A stretch of DNA of 64,000 nt, taken from the NCBI GenBank assembly GCA_046346965.1, contig JAXMHB010000018.1, forward strand, positions 20,755 through 84,754, read 5' to 3'. Shown one piece after another: positions 18,146 to 27,132 of this stretch. Position 1 is the first letter of the stretch, and the number at the start of each line of letters is the position of its first letter. The DNA comes from JAXMHB01 sp046346965 (GTDB taxonomy: Bacteria; Pseudomonadota; Gammaproteobacteria; Xanthomonadales; SZUA-5). The notes under the pieces were generated by a model. It was not told where the DNA came from, did not search any database, and saw nothing but the letters and a program-made list of their open reading frames with translations. Position numbers and translations under genes: made by a program.

Positions 18146-18784
18146 TCAGCGCGGCAGCAGCGCGCCCAGGCGCTCGCGCAACTCCACCAGGCGGCCGTGA
18201 AAGAAGTGGCTGGCGCCGTCGAAGCGCAGCAACTCGACCGCCGGCACCACCTCGGCAAAATGCGCAAACACCAGCGCCGGATCGACCACCTCATCGGCAT
18301 CGCCCTGCAGCACGATCCAGCGGCAGTCCGGCCGCGTCAGCGCGCGGAAAGCAAAGCGGCCCACCGGCGGCGCCACGCTGATCAGCAGGCTGGCGCCGAG
18401 TGCCGTCGCCATCGAGGTGGAGACATAACTGCCGAAGGAAAAGCCCGCCAGCCACAGCTCGGCTTGCGGCGACCACTGGCGCAGCAGCGCCACCACCGCG
18501 GCCAGATCCTCGCCTTCGCCGCGGCCGTCGTCGAACTGCCCGCCAGAGGCGCCGACGCCGCGGAAATTGAAACGCACGGTGGCCACGCCGGCGTCGCGCA
18601 GCGTGCGCTCCAGCATGGTGACCACCTTGTTGTCCATGCTGCCGCCGTGCAGCGAATGCGGATGGCAGATCACGGCGACGCGCGCTGGCGCCGCCTGCGG
18701 GCTGCTGGCGATGCATTCCAGCGGACCGACCGGGCCGCTGAGCAGGAACTTCTGGGGCGTGGTCGGCCAGCTGCTGGGAATCAC
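18146..18784 (-). CDS. Alpha/beta hydrolase (COG2945-like)
   Basis: 212 residues. It begins with a short strand region and AVICHPHSLHGGSMDNKVV, the hallmark of this small dienelactone-hydrolase-like group, then RFNFRGVGASGG, nucleophile elbow GFSFGSYV, an Asp in QGDADEVVD and the His in DGASHFFHGRL. Cytoplasmic, substrate unknown. It sits directly upstream of zapE. The 88 bases before it (18785-18873) show nothing. Confidence 0.85.
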   Translation of the reverse strand: MIPSSWPTTPQKFLLSGPVGPLECIASSPQAAPARVAVICHPHSLHGGSMDNKVVTMLERTLRDAGVATVRFNFRGVGASGGQFDDGRGEGEDLAAVVALLRQWSPQAELWLAGFSFGSYVSTSMATALGASLLISVAPPVGRFAFRALTRPDCRWIVLQGDADEVVDPALVFAHFAEVVPAVELLRFDGASHFFHGRLVELRERLGALLPR

Positions 18785-18873
18785 GTGGGGCTCATCGATT
18801 CAACGGGGAAGGCGCCTGCGACGGGCGCCGGTGCACGCCGGCCGCAGCCGGCGCGCGCATCAGCGGCCGAGAT

Positions 18874-19851
18874 TCAGCCGCCTTCGACGATCACTTCGAC
18901 GCGGCGGTTGCGGGCGCGGCCTTCGGCGCTGGTGTTGTCGGCGATCGGCGTCGATTCGCCCTTGCCCAGAGCCTGGATCCGGCCGCCGTCGGCGCCGAGC
19001 GCAATCAACGCCTCGCGCACACTGGCGGCGCGCTGTTCCGACAGCCGCTGATTGGCGGCGTCGGCGCCACGGTCGTCGGTGTGGCCCTCGATCAACACGC
19101 GCTTGCCCGGATAGCGATTGATGAAATCCAGCACCGGCTGCAGATTGTCCTGGGCCTCGGCGCGCAGCCCGGTTTGACCGGAGGCGAAGAACACATCGCC
19201 CAGCGTCAGCACTTGTCCGCGGGCGGTTTTCACCGGACGCAGCATCGCCATCTGCGCCTGCAGGCTCTGCGCCTGCAGCGAGGCCAGTTCGGCTTCCTGA
19301 CGCGCCAGATTGGCCTCGCGACCACGCGCATCGGCCAGCCGTCGCGCCGCTTCCGCTTCCTGGCGGGCGAGATCCGCCTGCTCGCCGATCTCGGCGCTGC
19401 GCACGCGCTCGGCCTCGGCCTCGGCGCGCAGACGCTCGGCTTCCTCGGCGCGCGCCAGCGACTGCAGGCGCAGCTTCTCGGCCTCCAGTCGCGACAGTTC
19501 GGCATCGCGGCGACTGGCTTCCAGCAGGATCGCCTTGTGCTCGTCTTCCAGCGTCGCCAGCCGCTCGCGGTCACGCGCAGCCGCCACTGCCGCGGTGTAG
19601 ATCGAGATGCGCAGCTCGGCCAGATCGGCCAGATGCTTGCGCATCGCCACATCGCCCTTCGGCACCGCTTGAATGGCGCCGATTGCATCGTCCACCCGCG
19701 CCGCCTCCAGCGGGGCGCGGGCGCGGTCGTCGCGCGAATCCAGCGTGCGCCAGTCCGCCTGCAGGCGTTCGAAATCGAGATCGCGCTTGGGCTGCGAGGC
19801 GCAGGCGGCGAGTGCCAGAGCGACGCTCAGGGTCACTAACTTACGCATCAC
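18874..19851 (-). CDS. OmpA-family peptidoglycan-binding lipoprotein with coiled coil
   Basis: 325 residues. The signal peptide ends in the lipobox LALAACAS, predicting an outer-membrane lipoprotein. Residues about 60-205 are a long charged coiled coil (Arg/Glu/Ala-rich). The C-terminal OmpA domain (about 215-325) has VLIEGHTDDRGADAANQRLS and the Arg-rich tail ARNRRVEVIV that bind peptidoglycan. The start overlaps the stop of the DUF4398 lipoprotein by 4 bases. The pair probably links the outer membrane to the cell wall. Confidence 0.9.
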   Translation of the reverse strand: MMRKLVTLSVALALAACASQPKRDLDFERLQADWRTLDSRDDRARAPLEAARVDDAIGAIQAVPKGDVAMRKHLADLAELRISIYTAAVAAARDRERLATLEDEHKAILLEASRRDAELSRLEAEKLRLQSLARAEEAERLRAEAEAERVRSAEIGEQADLARQEAEAARRLADARGREANLARQEAELASLQAQSLQAQMAMLRPVKTARGQVLTLGDVFFASGQTGLRAEAQDNLQPVLDFINRYPGKRVLIEGHTDDRGADAANQRLSEQRAASVREALIALGADGGRIQALGKGESTPIADNTSAEGRARNRRVEVIVEGG

Positions 19852-20240
19852 GGCACCTGTCCTTCGCCCAGCAGCTCGCGCCGCAGGTTGGCATTTTCCG
19901 CTTCCTTGGTCTGCACCTGGCTGCGCAGCTGCGCCCCGGCACTCTTGGCGGCGGCCAGCTCGGCGCGCGCCTGCGCCAGTTGCAGCGTCAGCCGGGCATC
20001 GCTGTTCTTGCGTGCTTCGATCAGCGCGCGGCCGGCATCCAGGCCCTCGCGTGCCAGTTTGTAGTCCACCGGCGCATAGTCACCGGCGCCAGCCTTCTCC
20101 GCGCTCGCCACCGCATCGCGGGCGCGATCCAGTTCGAGCTGCGGCACCGGCGCGCTGGCGCAGGCCGCCAGCGTCAGCGCCAAAGCACCGACGCAAAAGG
20201 CACGCAGGGAGCGCACGTAAACAGGCGTAGCATCTGGCAT
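19848..20240 (-). CDS. DUF4398 lipoprotein
   Basis: 130 residues from MPDATPVYVRSLRAF. Signal peptide and lipobox LTLAACAS, then a helical domain with the DUF4398 pattern (ELDRARDAVASAEKAGA, then YKLAREGLDAGRALIEARK) ending in a coiled coil. DUF4398 genes commonly precede an OmpA-domain gene, as here. It is divergent from pilU with 83 bases between the starts, which must hold both promoters. Confidence 0.85.
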   Translation of the reverse strand: MPDATPVYVRSLRAFCVGALALTLAACASAPVPQLELDRARDAVASAEKAGAGDYAPVDYKLAREGLDAGRALIEARKNSDARLTLQLAQARAELAAAKSAGAQLRSQVQTKEAENANLRRELLGEGQVP

Positions 20241-20323
20241 TGCACTTGCACCACCGTTGGGCTGACTCGGTATTGTGCTCAAGGCCAGCAGGCCACCGCA
20301 ACCGACTCCAAAGGACATCGCGC

Positions 20324-21436
20324 ATGGATATCGGCTACTTCCTCAAGTTGATGACCGAGAAGAACGCGTCGGACATGTTCCTGACGACCGGCGCACCGGT
20401 GAACATCAAGGTGGAAGGCAAGCTGTACGCGCTGGGCAACACCGGTTTGCCAGCCGGCATGGTGAAGAAGATCGCCTACTCGCTGATGGACGAAGGCCAG
20501 GTGCCCGCCTTCGAGCGCGATCTGGAACTGAACCTCGCGATCGCGGTGAAAGACGCCGGCCGCTTCCGCATCAATGTGTTCAAGCAGCGCGGCGAAGTGG
20601 GCATGGTGATCCGCGCGATCAAGAGCGAGATCCCGAGCTTCGAGCAGCTCAAGCTGCCGCCGATTCTGAAAGACCTGATCATCGAACCGCGCGGCCTGAT
20701 CCTGATGGTCGGCGCCACCGGCTCCGGCAAGAGTTCCACGCTGGCCTCGATGATCGACTACCGCAACAGCACCACCAGCGGCCACATCCTGACCATCGAA
20801 GACCCGATCGAATTCCTGCACAAGCACAAGAAGTCGATCGTCAATCAGCGCGAAGTGGGCCTGGACACGCGGACGTATCACAACGCGCTGAAGAACGCGA
20901 TGCGAGAGGCGCCGGACGTGATCATGATCGGCGAGATCCTCGACACCGAAACCATGGAGGCGGCGATCGCCTTCTCCGAAACCGGCCATCTGTGTCTGTC
21001 GACGCTGCACTCCAACAACGCCGACCAGACCATGGAGCGCATTCTCAACTTCTTCCCCGAGAGCGCGCACAAGAACGTGCTGATGAACCTCTCGCTCAAC
21101 CTCAAGGCGATCGTGTCGCAGCGCCTCGTGGTTGGCAAAGATGGCCGCCGCCTGCCGGCGGTGGAAATCCTGCTGAACACCCCGCTGATCCGCGACATGA
21201 TCCGCCGCGGCCAGGTGCACGAACTCAAAGAGGCGATGGACCGTTCGCTGGCCGAAGGCATGCAGACCTTCGATCAGGCGCTGTTCCGCCTGTACAAAGA
21301 AGGCAAGATCGAACTCGAAGAAGCGCTGCGCAAAGCCGACTCGCGCGACGGCCTGGCGCTCAAGATCCGCCTGTCCGAAGGCGGCAGCGGCGCCGCCGAC
21401 AACCCCGACGCGTACTACGATCACTCGCAGTTCTGA
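20324..21436 (+). CDS. pilU: Type IV pilus retraction ATPase PilU
   Basis: 370 residues from ATG after an AAGGA ribosome site. A PilT-type secretion ATPase with Walker A GATGSGKSSTLA, Asp box ILTIEDPIEF, a Walker B region VIMIGEILDTETMEAA and the His box ETGHLCLSTLHSNNADQT. The PilU-specific features HKKSIVNQREVGLDT and the longer C-terminal tail separate it from PilT. It is the accessory motor that helps PilT depolymerise pili at the inner membrane. pilT is not adjacent in this window. Confidence 0.93.
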   Translation: MDIGYFLKLMTEKNASDMFLTTGAPVNIKVEGKLYALGNTGLPAGMVKKIAYSLMDEGQVPAFERDLELNLAIAVKDAGRFRINVFKQRGEVGMVIRAIKSEIPSFEQLKLPPILKDLIIEPRGLILMVGATGSGKSSTLASMIDYRNSTTSGHILTIEDPIEFLHKHKKSIVNQREVGLDTRTYHNALKNAMREAPDVIMIGEILDTETMEAAIAFSETGHLCLSTLHSNNADQTMERILNFFPESAHKNVLMNLSLNLKAIVSQRLVVGKDGRRLPAVEILLNTPLIRDMIRRGQVHELKEAMDRSLAEGMQTFDQALFRLYKEGKIELEEALRKADSRDGLALKIRLSEGGSGAADNPDAYYDHSQF

Positions 21437-21535
21437 TGGCGGGGGCGAGACGGTGGTGTCGATACCCTCGGCACCGCTTGCGCGAGGTGCCAGGAGCGTG
21501 GATCGTCGGGCGCTGACGCGCCGGGAGTCCGCCCC

Positions 21536-21907
21536 ATGATCTGCCCCAAATGCCAGTCCCCGATGGAAAAGGTCGCCACCGCAGCCGGGGTGGTGGATCG
21601 CTGCACGGCCTGCAAAGGCATGTGGTTCGAGATCCAGGAGTTCGAGGACCAAAAGGCGCATGCCGCGATCATCGACATCGGTGACGCCGCGCTCGGCGCG
21701 CAGCACAACGCCAACGACCGCATTCGGTGCCCGGTGTGCGCCAACTCGCCGCTGATCCGCATGGTCGATCCGCAGCAGCCGCACATCCATTTCGAGAGCT
21801 GCACCGTGTGCTACGGCCGCTTCTTCGACGCCGGCGAGTACCGCGACTTGAGCGAGCTGACGCTGAGCGATCTCTACAAGCGCTGGACCGCCAAGCCGCG
21901 TAGCTGA
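21536..21907 (+). CDS. Zinc-ribbon protein (zf-TFIIB type)
   Basis: 123 residues with two zinc ribbons: CPKCQSPM with CTACKGMWFE at the N-terminus, and CPVCANS with CTVCYGRFFDAGEY in the second half. The CxxCxGxWF/FDAGE pattern is that of zf-TFIIB small proteins. Function unknown; it binds zinc by inference. It follows pilU by 99 bases. Confidence 0.85.
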   Translation: MICPKCQSPMEKVATAAGVVDRCTACKGMWFEIQEFEDQKAHAAIIDIGDAALGAQHNANDRIRCPVCANSPLIRMVDPQQPHIHFESCTVCYGRFFDAGEYRDLSELTLSDLYKRWTAKPRS

Positions 21908-21971
21908 CTCCCGCACGGCATTGCCGCTGCGCTTCCCTTTTCCTTTTCCCCTTTTCCGTTTTCCCCTCCCC

Positions 21972-22661
21972 ATGCAAACCCTGATCACTGGCGCCAACCG
22001 CGGCCTCGGCCTCGAGTTCACCCGGCAGTGCCTCGCCCGCGGCGAGCGCGTCCTCGCCACCGCGCGCGACCCCGGCCACGCGCAGGCGCTGAACCGCCTC
22101 GCAGGCGAGTACCCCGGCCACCTGACCGTACTGCCGCTGGACATGACCCAGCCAGCCTCGATCGAGGCGCTGGCGAGCGAGATCGCGCTGCTGGGCGTCT
22201 CGGTGCAGCGCTGGGTGGCCAACGCCGGCGTGCTGCACCGCGGCGAGCGCTTCGGCACGCTGGACGCGGCAACGCTGGAGCACGCCTGGCGCGTCAACAC
22301 GCTGGGACCGCTGCTGCTGGCGCAGGCGCTCACGCCGCAGCTGCCGTCCGGCGCCCGCGTGGTATTCCTGAGCTCGATCCTGGGCTCGATCAGCGCGCGC
22401 GACAGCTTTTACGTGCCGGGCTACTGCATCAGCAAAGCCGGCCTCAACATGGTCATGCGCCAACTGTCCTACGCCTGGGCGCCCAAAGGCATCCTCACCA
22501 TCGCCGCCCACCCCGGCTGGGTACGCACCGAGATGGGCGGCGAGCAGGCACCACTGCTGCCGGAACAGTCCGTCTCCGATCTGCTACGCCTGATCGACAA
22601 CCTGACCCCCGACCACCACGGCCGCTTTTACGCCCATGACGGTACGGCGTTGGCGTGGTAA
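21972..22661 (+). CDS. SDR family oxidoreductase (carbonyl-reductase-like)
   Basis: 229 residues from MQTLITGANRGLG, so the TGxxxGxG cofactor motif lies at the very N-terminus. It continues with NAGVLHRGE, the Ser in FLSSILGS, YxxxK as YCISKAGL, and HPGWVRTEMGG. This matches the C-factor/sniffer-type SDRs. Substrate unknown. The 64 bases before it are a pyrimidine-rich tract related to the purine heptamers elsewhere. The 174 bases after it hold nothing recognisable. Confidence 0.85.
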   Translation: MQTLITGANRGLGLEFTRQCLARGERVLATARDPGHAQALNRLAGEYPGHLTVLPLDMTQPASIEALASEIALLGVSVQRWVANAGVLHRGERFGTLDAATLEHAWRVNTLGPLLLAQALTPQLPSGARVVFLSSILGSISARDSFYVPGYCISKAGLNMVMRQLSYAWAPKGILTIAAHPGWVRTEMGGEQAPLLPEQSVSDLLRLIDNLTPDHHGRFYAHDGTALAW

Positions 22662-22835
22662 GGGATGGACGCGACGCCACGCCAATGGAACGCGACGCAG
22701 CCATCGCTTAATGAGCGCACGGCCGAGTGGCGTGTCGGGTGGGAAGGGCGGAGTCTGTTCCGTCGCCCGTACACAAGAGCTTCCTCGTCTCGTCTACACG
22801 CAAGCACGAGATGACGCCAAACAAACAGGGTTCGT

Positions 22836-23159
22836 ATGAAATGTCTCCTTCTTTTCGCCGCATTTGCAGTATGTGCACCTTGCGTTGACGCCCAGGAGTA
22901 TCGCGCTCAAGATCCCGCGTGTGATCGGGGGGAGACTATTTACATTAATGCATGCCTAAAGAGTAAGTTGGCCATTGAGGAGGAAAGACTCCAGCGGCTG
23001 CTGGTGGACATGCAATCGTATCTAGACGAGCATCAGCGCGGAGAGCTTCAGGCAAGTCAGGGCTCTTGGCTGGATTACCGTGAAAGGTATTGTCAGATCA
23101 TCTATGCGATGAATATCGATGCCTCTATGCGAGTTGCGGAGGGGCTTTCTTGCACCTGA
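22836..23159 (+). CDS. LprI/DUF1311-like secreted protein, shortened C-terminus
   Basis: 107 residues: signal peptide (MKCLLLFAAFAVCAPCVDA) and a DUF1311-like domain with paired Cys (DPACDRGETIYINACL), a helical middle and the signature QGSWLDYRERYC. Family members normally continue some 20-30 residues past this point, so the protein looks clipped by a stop or frameshift near 23155. It is visibly richer in A/T than its neighbours, which suggests transfer. It marks the left edge of the accessory island. Confidence 0.65.
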   Translation: MKCLLLFAAFAVCAPCVDAQEYRAQDPACDRGETIYINACLKSKLAIEEERLQRLLVDMQSYLDEHQRGELQASQGSWLDYRERYCQIIYAMNIDASMRVAEGLSCT

Positions 23160-23253
23160 TTAGCGTCGAACCTCAGTAGTCGTCAGTGGTCTGTCTCAGC
23201 CTGTGAGACGGCCGGGTGGGATCTTGGTGCCATTGAGAGCCAGGAGAGTGGCG

Positions 23254-24210
23254 ATGGCAATGAACCAGGTGCAGTTCCAGAAGGGTCTGTCGGTGGCGGA
23301 GTTCATGGCGAGCTATGGCAGCGAGGCGGGGTGTCGGGAGGCGCTGGAGCGTGCGCGCTGGCCGCAGGGCTTCGTCTGCCCAAAGTGCAGCCATGTCACC
23401 TGCCGTCGTTTCGAGCGCGGTGGGCAGCTCTATCTCGAGTGCACCGCGTGCGGCCGTCAGACTTCGCTAGTCAGCGGTACGCTGTTCCAATCCTCCAAGC
23501 TGCCCCTGCGTCTTTGGTTCCTTGCGATGTACTTGCTCAGCGCGGCGAAGACCAACCTTCGGCTCCCGAGCTCAAGCGCCATCTGGCGTCTGCGGCCTGC
23601 ACCGCATGGCGAACGAAACAGAAGACATCATGTAGGCCATGACCGCACGCCAAGAGGCCCGCAGGCTCGAGGGCTTCGTGCAGATCGACGACGCCTACCT
23701 GGGCGGCGAGATCAATGGCGCTGCCGGGGCGCGGCTCTCCCAACAAGCAGGCCTTCTTGATCGCCAGACCGACGAGACGATGGAGGTTGCGCTGTACGCC
23801 GTGGCCGAGCCGGTCCCGACCTCGACAAGGCCGCAGTGGCTGATTGGGCCGCGCGCCGCCTGGATCCAGAATGTGAGGTGTACACCGATGGGCTTGGCGC
23901 GTTCAACGCGCTCGAAGACCAAGGCCATGCACGCACCACGGTTGTCGCGTCCGGGCGCCGCGAGCGAACGCAGACGACAAGCGCGCGCTGGGTCAACGTG
24001 GTGCTGGCAAACATCAAGCGCTCGCTCTCCGGCGTGTACCACTCGATCCGACAGCAGAAATATGCTCGGCGCTACTTGGCGGAGGCCACTTGGCGCTTCA
24101 ACCGGCGCTTCGACTTGCGAGCGCTCGTGCCGAGGCTCACTGTAGCCATGGCGACGTGCGGACCCCACTCGGAACGAATGCTCCGGATGGCGACGAACTA
24201 TGCGCACTGA
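23254..24210 (+). pseudogene. IS1595-family (ISXO2-like) transposase, frameshifted
   Basis: The N-terminal part starts at MAMNQVQFQKGLSVAEF with a zinc ribbon (CPKCSHVTC, then CTACGRQT). Reading frame is lost near 23560, where APELKRHL appears in another frame, and again near 23640 and 23760. The DDE region is still visible as EGFVQIDDAYLGGEINGA, ECEVYTDGLGAFNAL and the C-terminal SGVYHSIRQQKYARRYLAE. Several independent frame breaks mean no full transposase can be made. Terminal inverted repeats were not resolved by eye. Confidence 0.85.
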
Positions 24211-24725
24211 AGATTAGCGCTAATCAGGTTCTTGCAAGATCCTCTCAACCACGGCGCGCGCGGACGAAATCGGTCGGCTTCTGGACTCACAAACGGGCGG
24301 TTAGGCTAAAGCGCGGGAACAGTCACCCGGAAAGGAAAGAGCCCGGCAAAAATGGGAAGGCAAAACGGGGACAGTCAGTGCGCCAAGCGGAGTTGGCGCA
24401 ATCTAGGTGATTGCATTCGATAGCGAGTGGGGTAACTGTGAGCAGTCTGGCGGCTGGGTTCTCACTGGTCGCACTCGATGGCGCGTTCTTCGCTGGGTTC
24501 TGTCGTTGCAGAACGAGGACATGCGAGATTTGGTAAATTGGCGAGCCGAACGAACGTGGACACGCATGCGAACGAACGTGGACACGCAGGATTTGCTTGA
24601 GCACGGCGCCGGCGGCCGATCATTGCTCGCGTCTCTGGAGGTTCCGGCCGTCTGAGTGGCGTTCTGCGCAGGAAAATCCAACGCGCCCAGGCGCCCGCGG
24701 CGCCTAAAACGGCTGGCTGAACCGC
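24211..24725. other. Non-coding stretch with RAYT-associated repeat fragments
   Basis: No convincing gene. It contains GGACACGC and GTGGACACGCAGGAT words (about 24557-24592) that match the start of the 145-bp repeats at 26469 and 26832, and a REP palindrome at 24689-24705. Confidence 0.5.
24689..24705. repeat. REP palindrome 1
   Basis: Perfect palindrome AGGCGCC-CGC-GGCGCCT, 21 bases beyond the stop of the truncated RAYT copy. Three more identical copies follow at 26585, 26948 and 27096. Confidence 0.8.
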
Positions 24726-25592
24726 TTAGCTCAGTTTTTCGAGCCAGCGGGCGTAGCCGATGCCTTTCATCCACGCCTGACCGATGGCGGCTGCTTTGTC
24801 CATGATCGACTCGGCGCCGCCGACGATGCGCCAGTAGGCCGAACCGATGCCCTTCACCTGTCCGGTCCAGTGGCTGGCATCGAGTCCAAGGCGGCGGAGC
24901 GCGGGTGGTTCTGTCAGGTGTATGGCACCGCGCTTGTCGGGTCGGAACTGTCGGCCTGTGTAATCAACGAGTTGGATGTATTCTGCCTCGGTCATTGGCA
25001 GCCGAAACACCGACAAACCGACGATGGGCCGCAGCGTTTCGCTTGCTCTCTTGGGCTGTTCGCGCAAGGTCTCTGCGCGCGCCTGCACGCTGGTGTGATC
25101 GGAGCGCTCGACGTTCTTGGCGATACCGGCCCGCACCGGGTTCAAATCCACATAAGCCATCGCCGCCGCCAATGCGCGTTCGTCTGCCAGCAGCTGGCAC
25201 TTGAAGCGGCCTTCCCAAAACCGACCTTTGACACCGTCCTCCGCATTGGCCCGCCGTGCAACGTACTCGTCCAGGCACTTCATGAACCAGGACAGATCGC
25301 GGAGCCGCTTGCGGTATAGGTCGGCCATCGCGACCAGCCGCTCGCGCCGCGCGGCCTGGCGCTCGGGGTCACTGAGCGGGAATAGTCGCCCCCAGCGGCC
25401 GGCGACCTCGTCGTCCGTCCAGGCTCGCGCCAGTTCAGGTTCCGCCGAGAGGACGATGTGCAGATGGTTGCTCATCACCGCATAGGCGTACACGTCGACC
25501 GCGAAAATCTCGCCCAACCCCCTGATTCGATTGACGATCATCGGCTTGCGCGCATCGTGGTCCTGGCCGGTGAGCGGATCAACGCCGCATAG
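24726..25592 (-). pseudogene. REP-associated tyrosine transposase (RAYT), N-terminus missing
   Basis: Matches the intact copy at 27133-28083 almost throughout, but the first 28 residues are absent. The match starts at LCGVDPLTG, directly after the TGA of the small gene at 25593. The HUH motif (MSNHLHIVL), FWEGRFKCQLL, YVDLNPVRAG and the C-terminal WMKGIGYARWLEKLS are all present. The lost segment includes the conserved first strand, so activity is doubtful. An internal Met (MIVNRIRGLGE) could still start a 271-residue product. Confidence 0.8.
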
Positions 25593-25817
25593 TCATCGAC
25601 GCGCGCCCCTGCTGTGCGGCGCGACCACCCTGTCGGTATTTGCGGCCTCGCGCAATTGATCGGCGGCGATGCGCACCGGCTTTCCGTCCTCGACGACGAT
25701 GATGGCCGTGTTGGTCTGCACGGCCAGCTGACGGGCCGCCTGCGCGGCGCGTCGCATAGCGGCCAGCGATGCCCGCAGATCGGGGTTTCTGGCTCGGTCC
25801 AGGTCTTGTTGCCTCAT
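25593..25817 (-). CDS. Small partner protein of zeta-toxin-like kinase
   Basis: 74 residues, start overlapping the stop of the kinase-like gene by 4 bases (ATGA). An N-terminal helical part (ARNPDLRASLAAMRRAAQAA) is followed by IIVVEDGKPVRI and a charged tail. Small proteins of this pattern follow zeta-toxin-like kinases in many genomes and are candidate antitoxins, though this one is not proven. It appears intact while the kinase is broken. Confidence 0.55.
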   Translation of the reverse strand: MRQQDLDRARNPDLRASLAAMRRAAQAARQLAVQTNTAIIVVEDGKPVRIAADQLREAANTDRVVAPHSRGARR

Positions 25818-26270
25818 GGTTGCTCGCTCCATTCCAGCAGAATGGGTTCTGTGCCCGTATTGTCGTACAAGGCCCAGTCGTCCACCGCCGTTTGATAGTG
25901 CTGCACAAAGTTGTGCCACCCGGATGCGTAGCGACGCCGGATAACGCTCTCGGGGATGCTGTGGCCACCTTGGAGTGCGCGCTCGGCCACGCGGGCGATG
26001 GCGGTGTCGGCGTTGGGCAGTCGCAGGAAGTACAGGCTGACGCGGTAGCCCGCCGCGCGCCATTGCTCGATTTGGCGCAGATAGCCGATGCCGGCCAGTG
26101 TGGTCTCGAAGGCGAAACTCTCGCCACGGTGTACGCACCCGGCGATTTCCTCCAGCATCAAGCGTGCTGCCTTGATCGCTGCGGTCTCAGGCAAAGGGCG
26201 CCAGCCCCGCGGCAATCAGATCGGCATTGATGAAGCTCGGCAGCTGCGCCTCGGCCGGGAGGAAGGCGCA
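25814..26270 (-). pseudogene. Zeta-toxin-like P-loop kinase, 5' end lost and frameshifted
   Basis: The C-terminal part (about 130 residues) is recognisable: FAFETTLAGIGYLRQI, GYRVSLYFLRLPNADTAIAR, then VAERALQGGHSIPESVIRRRY. The preceding piece LPSFINADLIAAGLAPFA, which should join it, is in another frame because of a break near 26190. The Walker A loop expected just before it (GPNGAGKT type) is missing; the sequence there is unrelated. The gene therefore cannot encode an active kinase. Family members phosphorylate UDP-sugars in toxin-antitoxin systems. Confidence 0.7.
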
Positions 26271-26468
26271 ACCCGGGCGCCATCCACATCGGCCTGGCCG
26301 CGACGCCGCGCAACCGGGCACAGCGGATACGGAGCACCTTCTGCGCGGATGTCGCGCGGCACCATGCGCGCCGGCGGTGGGTGAGGCGACCGCGCAGGTC
26401 ATCGGGCCGGCGGCTGGGGCTTGCCGCGTCCGGTGGATGCCGCCGAGTGCCCGGCCAACTGCGGATAG

Positions 26469-26613
26469 CAGAACGGGGACACGCAGGATCTGCCAACGAG
26501 CCGAGCTTAGGGCCGTTCTTTGCCGGCGCCTCGCTGAATACGTGCCGTCTTGTCGCCCTGTACGTGCAAAAACCCAACGCCCCCAGGCGCCCGCGGCGCC
26601 TAAGATTCTTGGC
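26469..26613. repeat. 145-bp direct repeat, copy 1
   Basis: Nearly identical (one difference noticed, near GAGCCGAG/ACTTAGG) to 26832-26976, offset 363 bases. It begins CAGAACGGGGACACG and ends with REP palindrome 2 (26585-26601) and TAAGATTCTTGGC. It lies next to a RAYT gene fragment. Confidence 0.85.
26585..26601. repeat. REP palindrome 2
   Basis: AGGCGCC-CGC-GGCGCCT, inside copy 1 of the 145-bp repeat and 21 bases from the end of the RAYT C-terminal fragment, the same spacing as for palindromes 1 and 4. Confidence 0.8.
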
Positions 26614-26621
26614 TGAACTGC

Positions 26622-26822
26622 TCAGCTCAGTTTTTCGAGCCAGCGGGCGTAGCCGATGCCTTTCATCCACGCCTGACCGATGGCTTGTGCCTTTTCCATG
26701 ATCGCCTCGGCGCCGCCGACGATGCGCCAGTAGGCCGAGCCGACGCCCTTCACCTGTCCGGTCCAGTGGCTGACGTCGAGTCCAAGCCGGCGCAGGGCGG
26801 TTGGTTCGGTTGGATGTATGGC
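26622..26822 (-). pseudogene. RAYT C-terminal fragment
   Basis: About 66 codons equal to the last part of the RAYT proteins: AIHPTEPPALRRLGLD, then SHWTGQVKGVGSAYWRIV, a variant MEKAQAIGQAWMKG and the terminal GIGYARWLEKLS plus stop. Nothing upstream continues the gene; the fragment abuts copy 2 of the 145-bp repeat. It looks like a duplication product. Confidence 0.8.
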
Positions 26823-26831
26823 GAACGGCGA

Positions 26832-26976
26832 CAGAACGGGGACACGCAGGATCTGCCAACGAGCCGAACTTAGGGCCGTTCTTTGCCGGCGCCTCGCTGA
26901 ATACGTGCCGTCTTGTCGCCCTGTACGTGCAAAAACCCAACGCCCCCAGGCGCCCGCGGCGCCTAAGATTCTTGGC
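26832..26976. repeat. 145-bp direct repeat, copy 2
   Basis: Second copy of the repeat at 26469-26613, ending with REP palindrome 3 (26948-26964). After it the sequence diverges (CAGACGGATCAGG instead of TGAACTGCTCAG). Confidence 0.85.
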
Positions 26977-27095
26977 AGACGGATCAGGACACGCGAGATT
27001 TGGCCGATTGAAGTGTTGTGGGGTCGGATTGAGCGACGCGACTCGCATAATTCGAGGTTTGCAGGAGTGTTTTCTGGCGCCGCGCCAACGCCCCC

Positions 27096-27112
27096 AGGCG
27101 CCCGCGGCGCCT
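27096..27112. repeat. REP palindrome 4
   Basis: AGGCGCC-CGC-GGCGCCT, 21 bases from the stop of the intact RAYT gene. It is preceded by the CAACGCCCCC flank shared with palindromes 2 and 3. Confidence 0.8.
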
Positions 27113-27132
27113 AAAATGCTTGGCTGAACTGC

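Noticed and set aside
24407..24655. 82-codon plus-strand frame in the gap after the IS1595 remnant
   Set aside because: It overlaps repeat fragments related to the RAYT-associated 145-bp unit and shows no ribosome site or domain.
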